Source of the DNA: Rhodanobacteraceae bacterium
Lineage (GTDB): Bacteria; Pseudomonadota; Gammaproteobacteria; Xanthomonadales; SZUA-5
Length of the DNA: 64,000 bases
Direction: 5' to 3'
NCBI GenBank assembly: GCA_024234055.1
Contig: JACKOW010000011.1
Span: forward strand, 1-64,000
Shown: positions 25,403-35,046 of the stretch, piece by piece
Layout of the letters: the number at the start of each line of letters is the position of its first letter
How positions within the stretch are numbered: the stretch's first letter is position 1
Made by a program: the position numbers and the translations under genes
The notes under the pieces: generated by a model
Told to the model about the DNA's origin: nothing
Seen by the model: the letters and a program-made list of their open reading frames with translations, nothing else
Database searches by the model: none

Positions 25403-25573
25403 GTAGCCCGCTGTGCCGCGCAGCGGCTCAGCGGGGTCTTTCGCGTCACCGCCCGGACAGCGCTGCGCGCAGTTCGGGCTACAGGTGCTCTTGTAGCCCG
25501 CCGTGCCGCGCAGCGGCTCAGCGGGGCTCTTCCGCATCACCGCCCGGACAGCGCTGCGCGCAGTTCGGGCTAC
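25403..25573. repeat. Two tandem hairpin repeats GTAGCCCG...CGGGCTAC
   Basis: Near-identical 80-base units at 25403-25482 and 25493-25573. Both open GTAGCCCG(C)TGTGCCGCGCAGCGG and end GCGCGCAGTTCGGGCTAC, making long stem-loops. This is the same family as 1697-1778 and 18801-18842. The block separates the HNH gene from the hydrolase 3' end. Confidence 0.8.
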
Positions 25574-25611
25574 AAGAGCCGGGGCTCCTGCTCTGCGTAG
25601 CCCATGGTGGC

Positions 25612-26502
25612 TCAGCTGGTCGGCAGGGCAGCTGCCTGGGTCGATGTCAGGCTCTTGAGCCAGTCGGCGTAGGTGCGTCGGCCTTCGGCATCATTGAGTA
25701 CATCGCCATGCGCGGCGTTCTTCACGATCAGCACCTCGACCTTGTGGCCGTTGCTGCGGGCTGCTTCGGCGAGTCGTTTGGTCAGCACGGCAGGGGTCTG
25801 GCGGTCTGCGGTGCCCACCATCAGCAGCAAGGGTGCGGTTTGTGTCTCGACGACCTGCCGGTTGCCGCGACCGCGCATGTCTTGCGCCACGTCGATGCGC
25901 ACGAAGGGCTTGAAGTACCAGGGAACGCTGGATTTGACCCACTCTTCCGTGGTGGTGGCGCTGCCTTCCAGTACCAGGCCTGCAATCGGTCGATGCTGGG
26001 AGGCATAGCCGGCCATGAAGCTGCCCATGGAAAATCCGTGGAGGACGATCTGCTCGGGGGCGATGCCGAGTGTATGGCGGGCGTAGTCGTAGGCCACCAC
26101 GGAATCCTGGAGGATGCGGTCAATGGTGGGTTCGCCTTCGGAGAAACCACTGCCGCGATGGTCCACGGCCAGCAGATTGAATGGCAATTCGCCGAACTGC
26201 CGCACCAGATACACGGCATTGTTGCTGGCGATGGTCATGTTGCCGCCGAAATAGATCACTGTCGGCCGGCTCGGATCGCGCTGAATCCAGACTGCATGCA
26301 GCTTCACGCCGTCATCCGTCGTGATGCTTCGGGTCTCGCCGCTGACACCGAGTGCGGCCAGTCGCGCCACCACCGGAGGCGCGTCCGCGGGCTCGGGCGT
26401 GGGCTTGAGCACGGCACGTTGATCCACCGTGTAATGGGCGCAGCCGCCCAGCATCAGACAACCCAGCAACAGGACACGAACAGCGCTTGCAGCAAGAGTC
26501 AT
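25612..26502 (-). CDS. Alpha/beta-hydrolase lipoprotein
   Basis: 296 aa. The lipoprotein signal MTLAASAVRVLLLGCLMLGGC has a lipobox Cys at about 21. The alpha/beta-hydrolase fold has a nucleophile elbow HGFSMGSF (Ser about 165), an oxyanion-region FGGN, and the late Asp and His in GTADRQTP and KNAAHGDVL. Similar proteins are exported serine esterases/peptidases of the S9 and DUF-type hydrolase groups; substrate unknown. Start at ATG 26502; no RBS of note. Confidence 0.85.
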   Translation of the reverse strand: MTLAASAVRVLLLGCLMLGGCAHYTVDQRAVLKPTPEPADAPPVVARLAALGVSGETRSITTDDGVKLHAVWIQRDPSRPTVIYFGGNMTIASNNAVYLVRQFGELPFNLLAVDHRGSGFSEGEPTIDRILQDSVVAYDYARHTLGIAPEQIVLHGFSMGSFMAGYASQHRPIAGLVLEGSATTTEEWVKSSVPWYFKPFVRIDVAQDMRGRGNRQVVETQTAPLLLMVGTADRQTPAVLTKRLAEAARSNGHKVEVLIVKNAAHGDVLNDAEGRRTYADWLKSLTSTQAAALPTS

Positions 26503-26861
26503 GGAGTCGTTCCACTGGCACCGCACATGCGGCGAGCTGATTCTGTCTGGCCTGCCTGCAGACCTTCAATCAATGTAACAACCAGTATTCGGCTGGTGTT
26601 GCCGGCGACGGCTCCCCGGCCAGTGCCACTGGCGTCTGCAAGCGCTGGACAGAGCCCACGCTGCCAGTCCAGCCGCGGAGGGAACGGTGCAGCTGGGCAG
26701 CGTCGATGCAATATTCGGCAATGGCTTCGAGTGAGCCGGGAATTGCGCGGTCATGCTGACGTGGATGCGCTCCCGCAACAAAGCGTCCGGAATCGAACAA
26801 GCAGAGCGAACTTCGTTCGTGATGGCCTGCACCACCGGCGGCTCACGGGGCATTGTGGCCC
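26503..26861. other. Gene-free spacer
   Basis: Between the divergent hydrolase and permease genes. Nothing coding can be supported here. Confidence 0.5.
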
Positions 26862-26877
26862 TGGCGCGGTTCTTGCC
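26862..26877 (+). promoter_or_regulatory. Sigma-54-like promoter of ADOP-type permease
   Basis: TGGCGCggttcTTGCc: GG and GC are exactly ten bases apart and 13 of the 16 positions fit the -24/-12 consensus. It lies 49 bases before the permease ATG. Confidence 0.6.
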
Positions 26878-26925
26878 TAGCGACTGCTGTTCACAGTCGC
26901 CCCAAGAATCGAGAGGACCAAGGCC

Positions 26926-29325
26926 ATGCTCCCCGGGTTATTGCATCAGTTGTCGCTCGGCGTGCGTGGTCTGCGCCAGCGCCTGTCGTTTTCGCTACTG
27001 GCGCTGATCTCGCTGGGCCTGGGCATCGGTGCCAGCGTGGCCATTTATGCCGTGGTGGATGCGGTGCTGTTGCAGCCGCTGCCTTATGCCGAGGCCGAAC
27101 GGCTGGTACAGGTCGAGGAGGTCGACGCCGAGGGACGCAAGATGCCTTTGGCCGAGCCCAATCTGGACGACCTCCGAGCGCGGCACCGCGGACTCGTCGC
27201 CTTGGCCGAGTACAGCGGCGGAGTGACCACGGTGTCGTCGGCCAATCGTGCGGTGCGTGCCGGCGCTTACCTGGTGGGCCCGGAATTTCTGCAGGTCCTG
27301 CAGGTGCAGCCGGTCATTGGCTCGGACTTGGGCACTGCGGGAACGGAACCGGGCGCCCTGGTCAGTCATCGATACTGGAAAGAGACCCTGGGTGCGTCGG
27401 CGAATCTGTCTGGCCGCTCGGTCAGCGCCTTTGGCTTGAACCTGCCGATCGTCGGCGTGATGCCGGAGTCATTTCAGTTCCCGGAAGGCGCACAGCTGTG
27501 GATGGACGCCCGCGCGATCCCGCCCAGCGAATCGCGCAGCGCGCACAACTGGTCGGTGATCGCACGGCTGCGTGACGGTGTGGACATGGCGCAAGCTCAA
27601 GCGGATGCCAGGGCCATCGGCGCGGCACTCCGGCGCGAGCACGGCAGCGATGTCGACCTGGCCGCCTTTGCCCTGACCGATCTGCGCACCGCCATGGTCG
27701 GATCGGTGAGCGCAGCATTGTGGGTGTTGCTGGCCGGGGTCGGTTTTCTGCTGCTGATCGCGGCGACCAACGTCACCAATCTGTTTCTGGCGCAGGCGCT
27801 TGCGCGGCGACAGGAACTGGCAGTGCGCGATGCGCTGGGTGCGGGATCGGCCCGGATCGCGGCGCAGTTCGTGGTCGAAAGCGTGCTGCTGGGTATGGCG
27901 GGCATGCTGTTGGGCCTGCTGGCGGCCCATCTGGCGCTGACCGTGTTTGCACAGATCGCAGTCGACATACTGCCGCGGGCGCAGGATCTGCGGCTGAGCG
28001 GGCGGGTGATTGGGGTGACCACCCTTGGGACCTTGTTGATCAGCACCGTGATCGGTCTGATCGCCGCGCGCAGCGGACATCAGGTGATTGCCGTGGCACT
28101 CAAGGAGGGCGGCAGAAGCAGCAGCGCTGGTCGCGCTACCACGCGCGTGCGCCAGGGGCTGGTGGTGGCGCAGGGCGCACTGACGGTGGTGCTGCTCGTC
28201 GCCGCGGGCCTGCTGGCGCGCAGCGTCATGGGGCTGTTGCAGCAAGACCCGGGATTCGAGCCCGATGGTGCGCTGACGGTCAACCTGACACTGGAAGATC
28301 AAGGCGGAGTTGAGGGTGACGCGCGGGTCGTCGCGCAACTCGACACACTGATCAGCAAGCTCGCAGCCATTCCGGGCGTCAAGGCGGTCGGCGGCAGCAA
28401 CGGCCTGCCCTTGTCGGGCGACGGCAGCAATGGCTCCTTTTTCGACGAGCACGCCGATTTTGGTGGTCGCCCCGAGCCGCTGGGTTATGCCGAGTTCCGG
28501 GTTGCCAGCGCCGGGTACCTTGAAGCCATGGGGATGAGCCTGTTGCGCGGGCGGGATTTTGCGCGCACCGACCAACCGGGAACGCCGCATGTGGCCCTGG
28601 TCAGTCGCAGTCTGGCGCAGAGCACCTGGCCGGGCCGCGACCCGATCGGCCAGCGCTTGCAGTTCGGCAACATGGATGGCGAACTCGAAGTCCTGAACGT
28701 CATTGGCGTGGTGGCCGACGTGCATGAGCGCTCGATTGAGCGGGCCGACCACGGCACGGTGTACGTCAACTACGTGCAACGCCCGGCGAGGGCGCGCGAC
28801 TTCAGCATCGTGGTGCGTGCCCAGGGTGATCCGGGCAGCGTCAGCGCTGCCGTGCGTCAGGTTCTGGCCAGCACCGCCGCGGAACTGCCGGTGCGCTTCA
28901 GCAGCCTCGCCGAGGTCTACCGCGACTCGATCAGCCGGCAGCGCTTTTCGCTGAATCTGTTCAGCGTATTTGCGGTGGTCGCGCTGCTGCTGGCCGCCAC
29001 CGGGCTGTACGGACTGATGGCCTTCATGGTCAGCCAGCGCAGCGCCGAGATTGCCGTGCGCCTGGCGCTGGGATCCTCGCCCGGTCGCGTGCTCGGTCTG
29101 GTCCTCCGCCAGGGCATCGCGCTGCAGATGACGGCACTGGCCGTCGGTCTGATCCTGGCGCTGGCACTCACCCGATGGATGTCCAGCCTGTTGTTCGGCG
29201 TGCAGACCTACGATCCGCTGACTTTCGTCAGTGTCTCCGCGCTGTTGATCGCAGTGACGATCGGCGCCTGCTGGCTACCGGCACGACGCGCCGCCAGTGT
29301 CACGCCACGCAGGGTGTTGGGATAA
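26926..29325 (+). CDS. ADOP-type ABC permease (MacB_PCD + two FtsX)
   Basis: 799-aa permease. TM helix at about 20-45 after the amphipathic N-terminus (RQRLSFSLLALISLGLGIGASVAIYAVVDAVLLQPLPY, an ADOP hallmark), a periplasmic MacB_PCD domain, an FtsX unit at about 255-385 (LLLIAATNVTNLFLAQALAR), and a second PCD (EFRVASAGYLEAMGMSLLRGR). A second FtsX from about 690 ends in the family's terminal segment. It has no ATPase gene next to it, hence orphan. It is preceded by a sigma-54-like promoter (26862-26877). Function unproven; the family is linked to efflux or lipoprotein-type mechanotransmission. Confidence 0.88.
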   Translation: MLPGLLHQLSLGVRGLRQRLSFSLLALISLGLGIGASVAIYAVVDAVLLQPLPYAEAERLVQVEEVDAEGRKMPLAEPNLDDLRARHRGLVALAEYSGGVTTVSSANRAVRAGAYLVGPEFLQVLQVQPVIGSDLGTAGTEPGALVSHRYWKETLGASANLSGRSVSAFGLNLPIVGVMPESFQFPEGAQLWMDARAIPPSESRSAHNWSVIARLRDGVDMAQAQADARAIGAALRREHGSDVDLAAFALTDLRTAMVGSVSAALWVLLAGVGFLLLIAATNVTNLFLAQALARRQELAVRDALGAGSARIAAQFVVESVLLGMAGMLLGLLAAHLALTVFAQIAVDILPRAQDLRLSGRVIGVTTLGTLLISTVIGLIAARSGHQVIAVALKEGGRSSSAGRATTRVRQGLVVAQGALTVVLLVAAGLLARSVMGLLQQDPGFEPDGALTVNLTLEDQGGVEGDARVVAQLDTLISKLAAIPGVKAVGGSNGLPLSGDGSNGSFFDEHADFGGRPEPLGYAEFRVASAGYLEAMGMSLLRGRDFARTDQPGTPHVALVSRSLAQSTWPGRDPIGQRLQFGNMDGELEVLNVIGVVADVHERSIERADHGTVYVNYVQRPARARDFSIVVRAQGDPGSVSAAVRQVLASTAAELPVRFSSLAEVYRDSISRQRFSLNLFSVFAVVALLLAATGLYGLMAFMVSQRSAEIAVRLALGSSPGRVLGLVLRQGIALQMTALAVGLILALALTRWMSSLLFGVQTYDPLTFVSVSALLIAVTIGACWLPARRAASVTPRRVLG

Positions 29326-29434
29326 CCCTGGGCTGGCGTTGCTCGTCGGCGTGGCCACGAAACCAAGGTCATTCCCGCGCGGGCGACCGCAGGCGCGGAT
29401 CTGGAGCTTCTGAGCCGAAGCCAGATTGCGGCAC

Positions 29435-31246
29435 CTAACCAGCGCAAACCTGATCGCGGCCTTGTTGCTTGGCGGCATAGAGCGCGGCATCGGCTCGGCG
29501 CAGCACCTGGTCGGCGGCTTCTCCGGGCTGGGGGCATGCGAGTCCCAGGCTGGCTCTCAGGGTGATCGGTCGGCCGTCGTGCTCAAGCTTGATCTCGCGC
29601 AGCGCGGCCAGCAGTGACTCTGCCAGCGCCGTTTCGGTGCCTTCGGCGGTCTGCTCGGCAACGACGATGAATTCCTCGCCGCCCCAGCGACCCACGGTGG
29701 CCTGCTTGCCAGCCGCACTGCGGAGCGCTGCGGCAGCGGCGCAGAGCGCACGGTCGCCGGCCTCGTGGCCGTGGCGATCGTTGATGGCCTTGAAGTGATC
29801 GAGGTCGAGCAGCATCAGGCAGCGCCGTCCGCTGGCGGGCATCGCCAGCACTTCGCCGATGTGCAGTCGGTTGGGCAGGCCGGTCAGCGGGTCGGTGCGG
29901 GCGGCCTGCTCCAGCTCCCGGGATTTTGTTTCGAGCAGAGTGTTGGCTCGACGGCTGTAGCGCAGACGTGCGGCCACCAAAAGGGCCAGCAGGCCGAGTG
30001 CCAGCGCGCCGACAACGAGGACGATGCCGAGGATGCGCTGGCGCGTAATCTGCAGCTTCTGGATCTCGTTGTCTCGCTGCAGCAGCGCCAGTTCGGCCTC
30101 GCTCTCCTTGGCCTGCAGGCGTCCGCGCAGATCTGCCATCTGGCGACTGGTCAGCGCGCCGGTGAGTTCGCGATCGAGCTTTGCGTGTGCGTCGCGGGCG
30201 GCGTAGGCCGCTTCGTGGTCGCCGAGCGCAGCAGCGCAGCGCGCCAGTTCGTCGAGAGCAGCGCGCTCGATCAACCGCGCCTGGCGGCTGCGCGCCTCAG
30301 CCAGCGTGGTCTCGATCTGTGTGCGCGCTTCGCCCAGTCGGCCAAGCTCGCGCAGCAGGCCGGCGCGCTCGATCTCGATCTCGCCGATGGTCTTCGGATC
30401 ACCCGCGGTGATGGCCAGCGGCAGCGCCGTCTCGATCTGGCCCAGCGCATCAGCGGCGCGGCCCTGCAAGCGTGCCACGCGTGAGAGCACATGGCGCGCA
30501 TCGATCTCTGCGCTGCGCCCGTGATGGGCTACCGCCAGAGACAGCGCGGCCTGCGCCACGGTTTCGGCTTCTGCCAGTTCGCCACGCTCGACCAGAATGG
30601 ATCCGAGATTGCCGCGCACGCGCGACTCTTCCAGCGGTGGGGCTGCGCTACCCAGGGTGGCAAGTGCCTCCCGGCTGTAGCGCTCGGCCTCGGCGAGGTC
30701 GCCCAGGGCCTTGTAGATCAGGGCGATGTTGTCCAGCGATTGCGCCGTCAACGTGGCGCTGTCGAGTTCGCGACGCAGCGCCAGTGCTTTCAGTTGCAGA
30801 TCCAGCGCCGGATAGAACTCGCCGCGGTTCTTGTGCAGCACCGCGATGTTGTTCAAGGACTCGGCTTCACCCACGCGATCACCCAGGACTCGCCGCAGCT
30901 CCAATGCCTGCTCGTAATAGCCTTGCGCCGTGCTTGCATCGCCCAGGCGTTTTGCCAGCACGCCCAGATTGTTGAGCGATTGCGCCTCATCCTTGCGGTC
31001 GCCGCGCGCTTGCGCCAATTCCAGCAGGCAGTGTTCGATCGCCTGCGCTGCACTGTAGTCAGCAGCGCGGAAATGGCGAATCGAGGTCTTGCGCAGCGTC
31101 TCGGGCGATTCGCCCGAAGGGCAGGGCGGATCGGCGGCCGCGGCTGTCGTCGTGATCAGCAGACCCGCCAGCGCCAGGCCGCAGGCCCACAGCCTCGCCA
31201 TGAATCGCGGAAACACGCATTGGTCGAGGATGATCCCCAGCATCAT
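29435..31246 (-). CDS. TPR-GGDEF membrane diguanylate cyclase
   Basis: 603-aa protein predicted to make cyclic di-GMP. Signal/TM segment at about 16-38, periplasmic tetratricopeptide repeats at about 60-370 (repeated A-x-x-L-x-N-(I/L)-(G/A) helices, e.g. AQSLNNLGVLAKRLGD), a TM helix at about 400-425, then a cytoplasmic GGDEF domain with active-site motif RWGGEEF at about 521. The RxxD inhibitory I-site five residues upstream is absent (the position reads GKQA), so product inhibition is probably lost. ATG 31246 follows AGGTGG; an ATG at 31201 is also possible. Confidence 0.85.
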   Translation of the reverse strand: MMLGIILDQCVFPRFMARLWACGLALAGLLITTTAAAADPPCPSGESPETLRKTSIRHFRAADYSAAQAIEHCLLELAQARGDRKDEAQSLNNLGVLAKRLGDASTAQGYYEQALELRRVLGDRVGEAESLNNIAVLHKNRGEFYPALDLQLKALALRRELDSATLTAQSLDNIALIYKALGDLAEAERYSREALATLGSAAPPLEESRVRGNLGSILVERGELAEAETVAQAALSLAVAHHGRSAEIDARHVLSRVARLQGRAADALGQIETALPLAITAGDPKTIGEIEIERAGLLRELGRLGEARTQIETTLAEARSRQARLIERAALDELARCAAALGDHEAAYAARDAHAKLDRELTGALTSRQMADLRGRLQAKESEAELALLQRDNEIQKLQITRQRILGIVLVVGALALGLLALLVAARLRYSRRANTLLETKSRELEQAARTDPLTGLPNRLHIGEVLAMPASGRRCLMLLDLDHFKAINDRHGHEAGDRALCAAAAALRSAAGKQATVGRWGGEEFIVVAEQTAEGTETALAESLLAALREIKLEHDGRPITLRASLGLACPQPGEAADQVLRRADAALYAAKQQGRDQVCAG

Positions 31247-31754
31247 GGCCTGCCCACCTGACCGTGTTGTGGGCCGGGTGAGAAGGTCAGGTGCAGGTAT
31301 TGGCGGTCGACGCTCATCTCGCGATTGTGCTGTTGCGGCGCCGGACGCCGCAACCCGAGCGGATAGCTCTCGACGACCCATCCGGCACCCCGAATGCTGG
31401 CCCGACCGCGGCGGCCGGCGGACACGTGGCGCTGGCGCCCGGGCCCGAGTCTATCGGCGCTTGGGTGACACGGACTGGCATGGAGAACGTGCATCTGGCC
31501 CGAGACGATCGGCCAGAAATTCCGCGGGAGCCAGAGTTGGGCTTCGGCACAGCACTCGTCAGCCATGTTCATGGTCAAGGGAACGGAGGGGAGAGAATGT
31601 CGGTGCCATGCAAGCGTTTGGCCATGGGCACGTGGATGTCGGTGCTGCGCATGTGGCTTCGGTGCCCGACAGCAACAATGAGATGGTGCGTTCGACGTGT
31701 CGGATTGCGTGAGGGTGTTGGTCACCAAAGCTCGCTTCTCCCTTCACTACCCCC
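31247..31754. other. Gene-free spacer
   Basis: About 500 bases between divergent genes. Only opposed-strand shadow frames are open. Nothing coding or repetitive can be supported. Confidence 0.45.
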
Positions 31755-31769
31755 GTGAAGGAGCAAACC

Positions 31770-32582
31770 ATGTCCACCTTGCGCAGCTGGCGAATCCACG
31801 CTGGCTTTCTGTTTTGGCTTTGTGCTCCGGCGCTGGCTCTGCCTGTGCCCGACAGCGCTCAGATCAGTTGTTTCAATGACACCGGCCCGACCGGCAGAGT
31901 GGGGCCAGACAACCAGGATCCCCAGCCCGCCAGTCATCCTGGCCAAGACTGCGTGGGTGGTCGCAGTGCCGCGGATCGCTATGGATTGCTGAGCAAGGTC
32001 GGCGCGAGTTCTGCAGCAGGCCGCGACTACAGCAAGATTGCCAATGACGGGAGCGTGCTTTCGGCCGACGCGACGCTGGGCAGCGGCCCTGGCGACTGGG
32101 CGTGCACGCGCGACAACCACACCGGCCTGATCTGGGAGGTCAAGGTCAATGCACCCACGGATCTCCGTCATCAAGGCCATGCGTACACCTGGTACGACCC
32201 CGATCCGACGATCAATGCGGGCTTGCCCGGCAGCGCCGACGGAACGGCGTGCAATGGCACGCTGCCGCAGTGCCACACCACGGCCTATCGTGATGCGGTG
32301 AACGCGCTACCCGGCGGACTGTGCGGGGCCAGTGACTGGCGCCTGCCGGACGTGCGCGAGCTCACTACCCTGCAGTTGCAGGAGCCTGTGACAGGCACAT
32401 TGAAATACATCGATCCCGATTATTTCCCGGGGACCATCAACAACTACTGGAGCAAACGACCAGAGGCTGGCGCCGTCGCAAGCAGCGACGAGGCCTGGAC
32501 CGTCGGATTCGGCACGCCCCGCAACTTTCTCGCACCGAAGACGGCCGCACGCTTCGTCCGGCTGGTACGAGGTGGTCCATGA
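31770..32582 (+). CDS. Secreted DUF1566 protein
   Basis: 270 aa. Signal peptide (STLRSWRIHAGFLFWLCAPALALP), then a DUF1566 (Lcl C-terminal-like) domain. Its usual signatures are present: RDNHTGLIWEVKV, AYRDAVNALPGGLCGASDWRLPDVRELTTL, and the terminal FVRLVRGGP. ATG 31770 is preceded by AAGGAG. Its last bases form the ATGA overlap with the next gene, indicating translational coupling. Cysteines (CFNDT, DCVGG) suggest disulfides. The role of DUF1566 is not established; it often occurs in secreted adhesin-like proteins. Confidence 0.85.
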   Translation: MSTLRSWRIHAGFLFWLCAPALALPVPDSAQISCFNDTGPTGRVGPDNQDPQPASHPGQDCVGGRSAADRYGLLSKVGASSAAGRDYSKIANDGSVLSADATLGSGPGDWACTRDNHTGLIWEVKVNAPTDLRHQGHAYTWYDPDPTINAGLPGSADGTACNGTLPQCHTTAYRDAVNALPGGLCGASDWRLPDVRELTTLQLQEPVTGTLKYIDPDYFPGTINNYWSKRPEAGAVASSDEAWTVGFGTPRNFLAPKTAARFVRLVRGGP

Positions 32583-34882
32583 ACGCCCTTCGATGCTGGA
32601 TTCTGATCTTGATCACATGGGGCGCACCGATGCTGGCCGTCGCCGCAATCTGCCCGTCACCGGCGCTGTTGGTGGCGCCAGACTCGCGCTTTGAAGTGTC
32701 CGAGCCAGTGCCAGGGGAAGTCATCGTGCGCGATCTGGAAACGGGCCTTGAGTGGCAGCAATGCCCACAGGGGCGCAGCGGTCCGACTTGCGGCGGCACT
32801 GAAAGTCGGGTCAGTTGGTCTGCCGCGCTGGAACTGGCGCGAACCAGCAACCACGGCGGCTTCGACGACTGGCGGCTGCCAACGATTCACGAGCTCTACT
32901 CCGTGCTCGAATGGGGTTGCCACCTTCCAGCGCTCAACCAGACCCATTTTCCGGGCGAGGTAGGTGGGCGTTTGTATTGGAGCAGCACCAGCGATGTCGT
33001 CCTGCCGGATCGCGTTCTGGTTATCGACACCTCACGCGGAGACAGCGGCAATTCCCAAGCAAAAACCGGCAGCTGGTCCGTGCGCCTGGTGCGGGGTGGT
33101 GATTCCTGGGGCAGTTTCAACGAAGCTGCCCTGCCGGATCCCTTTGCTTTCGCCGAGCAACTGGACGTGCCCGTGGACGATCTGCGTCAGTCAGAAGTGA
33201 TCACGATCAGTGGTCTCAATGTGCCCACCCAGGTCAGTGTGATGGGTGGGTCCGAGGCTGCCTTCGCGCTGAACGCGGGGCCGTTCGTCAGCTCGCCCCA
33301 GCTTGCGGTCAACGGCGACCAGATTCAGGTCAGGCATCGCGCTGCGCCCACGCCGTCTACGATGGTGACTACAAGGCTTCGCGTCGGCGGCTCTTCAGCC
33401 GAGTTTCGCTCGACCACGATTCCAGGACAGCGCGTGGGCGGTAGCGTCGCCGGGTTGTTGGGTGCCGGGTTGGTCCTGCGTCTGAATGGCGTCGAAGACC
33501 TGCCCATTGCGGCCGATGGCACCTTCCAGTTCGCTGCCGAACTCCTCATGGGCGACAGCTATGCGGTCACGGTGGCCGGCCAGCCGACCGTGCCCGTTCA
33601 AGAGTGTACCGTGGCCGATGGCAGCGGCATCGTGCCCAATGGCGGTGTAAGCAATGTGCTCATCAGCTGTCAGACGGTTCGGTTTCCTGTTGGCGGAATC
33701 GTCAATGGCTTGCTGGGCAGTGGACTGTTGCTGCGAAACAATGGCGGCGATGATCTGGTCGTCGTCGATAATGGCCCTTTCAGGTTCGCCATTCCGCTCG
33801 AAGACTTGAGCAACTACAACGTGACGGTGGCGGGCCAGCCTCAGCAGCCTGCTCAAAGCTGCCTGGCCGACCTGGCCAGTGGCTCCGTGTCTGGAATGGC
33901 GGTCAACACGGTGCAGATCCATTGCAGCACCGACGACGTTCGGGTAATTCCCAGTAGCGGGCCTGGTGGCAGCATTGCGCCGGATACCGTGCAGACTTTG
34001 CCTTATCAGGGCAGCCAGAGCTTCATGCTCAGCCCGGACCCGAATCACCAGCTGTTTGCCGTGAACGGCAGTTGCGGCGGTAGCCTGAATGGACTGCTTT
34101 TCGTCACCTTGCCAGTGCTGGCCGATTGCACTGTGCAGGCCGAATTCCGTCCCATCAGCAGCACCAGCGTGATCGCGCCCTTGGCGCCGGTGCGTGCGGG
34201 TGAGTCTCTGCAGCTGTCGATTGACGTCGTCGGCATGACAGGCACTGCGCCACAGGGGGGCAGTGTCAGCCTCAGTCTCAGTAGCGGAGAGCAGTGCACC
34301 GACAACGGACCGCCCAGTATCAATGGTGACACCGCTCGATTCAGTTGCGCAGTTGTCCCGGCGACCCCGGGCAATCCGCAGGTCCAGGCCAGTTACCAGG
34401 GGTCGAGCAGCCATATCGACAGCGCCAGTAGCCAAGTGCCCCTGGCGGTGCGCCGCTTTGCCGATTTGAGCGTGGAGGTGGGCGACGGCGAAACCGAGGC
34501 CTTCCCGGGTGCTGCGATCGCCTATCTGCTGGTGATTCGCAACGCCGGGCCCGATCCGGCTGCTGTCAGCGCGGTTCAGTTGGTCGCCGATCCGCCGTTG
34601 CTGGCTGCGCAATGGACTTGCAGTGCTGTTGGCGGTGCCAGTTGTCCGGCGCTGGCGGGTGCCGGAGAACTCAGCCTGCTGGTTGATCTGCCGGCCGGCG
34701 GTGGCCTGGACTTGCTGCAAGCGGGTCAATGGCCGGCGCAGCTGCCGTCCAGCGTGTTGGTGCAGGCGCAGATCAGTGTGTCCGCGGCCGAACCGAACTG
34801 GGTGTTCGATCCGGCGCTGGGCAACAACAGCGCCGCCGACCTCAATGTAGTGCAGCGCATTTTTGCCAACGGTTACGAGTGA
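32579..34882 (+). CDS. Secreted multidomain DUF1566/DUF11 protein with FANGYE tail
   Basis: 767 aa. Signal peptide 1-23, DUF1566 domain about 25-180 (GLEWQQC, DDWRLPTIHELYSVL, SVRLVRGGD), two copies of an approximately 80-residue domain (VGG-(S/I)-V-x-G-LLG-(A/S)-GL..., nt about 33430-33675 and 33690-33930), a Cys-bridged region, an Ig-like repeat (nt about 34190-34440), then a DUF11 domain. It ends in VVQRIFANGYE, a short Phe-Ala-Asn-Gly-Tyr-Glu tail much like the LFADGFE near the end of the 51553 gene product. Presumably surface-attached or outer-membrane-secreted. The start overlaps the preceding stop (ATGA). Confidence 0.85.
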   Translation: MNALRCWILILITWGAPMLAVAAICPSPALLVAPDSRFEVSEPVPGEVIVRDLETGLEWQQCPQGRSGPTCGGTESRVSWSAALELARTSNHGGFDDWRLPTIHELYSVLEWGCHLPALNQTHFPGEVGGRLYWSSTSDVVLPDRVLVIDTSRGDSGNSQAKTGSWSVRLVRGGDSWGSFNEAALPDPFAFAEQLDVPVDDLRQSEVITISGLNVPTQVSVMGGSEAAFALNAGPFVSSPQLAVNGDQIQVRHRAAPTPSTMVTTRLRVGGSSAEFRSTTIPGQRVGGSVAGLLGAGLVLRLNGVEDLPIAADGTFQFAAELLMGDSYAVTVAGQPTVPVQECTVADGSGIVPNGGVSNVLISCQTVRFPVGGIVNGLLGSGLLLRNNGGDDLVVVDNGPFRFAIPLEDLSNYNVTVAGQPQQPAQSCLADLASGSVSGMAVNTVQIHCSTDDVRVIPSSGPGGSIAPDTVQTLPYQGSQSFMLSPDPNHQLFAVNGSCGGSLNGLLFVTLPVLADCTVQAEFRPISSTSVIAPLAPVRAGESLQLSIDVVGMTGTAPQGGSVSLSLSSGEQCTDNGPPSINGDTARFSCAVVPATPGNPQVQASYQGSSSHIDSASSQVPLAVRRFADLSVEVGDGETEAFPGAAIAYLLVIRNAGPDPAAVSAVQLVADPPLLAAQWTCSAVGGASCPALAGAGELSLLVDLPAGGGLDLLQAGQWPAQLPSSVLVQAQISVSAAEPNWVFDPALGNNSAADLNVVQRIFANGYE

Positions 34883-35046
34883 GGGGGTTAGTGGCCGACT
34901 CGTTCTGCGCCGGTCCACCGCGCTCCCGTTCCAGTCCAGCCAGCTGGCCCCGCTGGTTGGCTGGCGAGCGCCGGTGGGGCCGGCGCTGGCTTGGCGCTGA
35001 CACTCCGCTATGATCAGCAACTTGCTCGGGAAACGCGGTTCAGATC
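34883..35046. other. Spacer with possible promoter
   Basis: Holds TATGAT (35009-35014), a plausible -10 for the ECF gene; the -35 is unclear. No gene. Confidence 0.3.
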
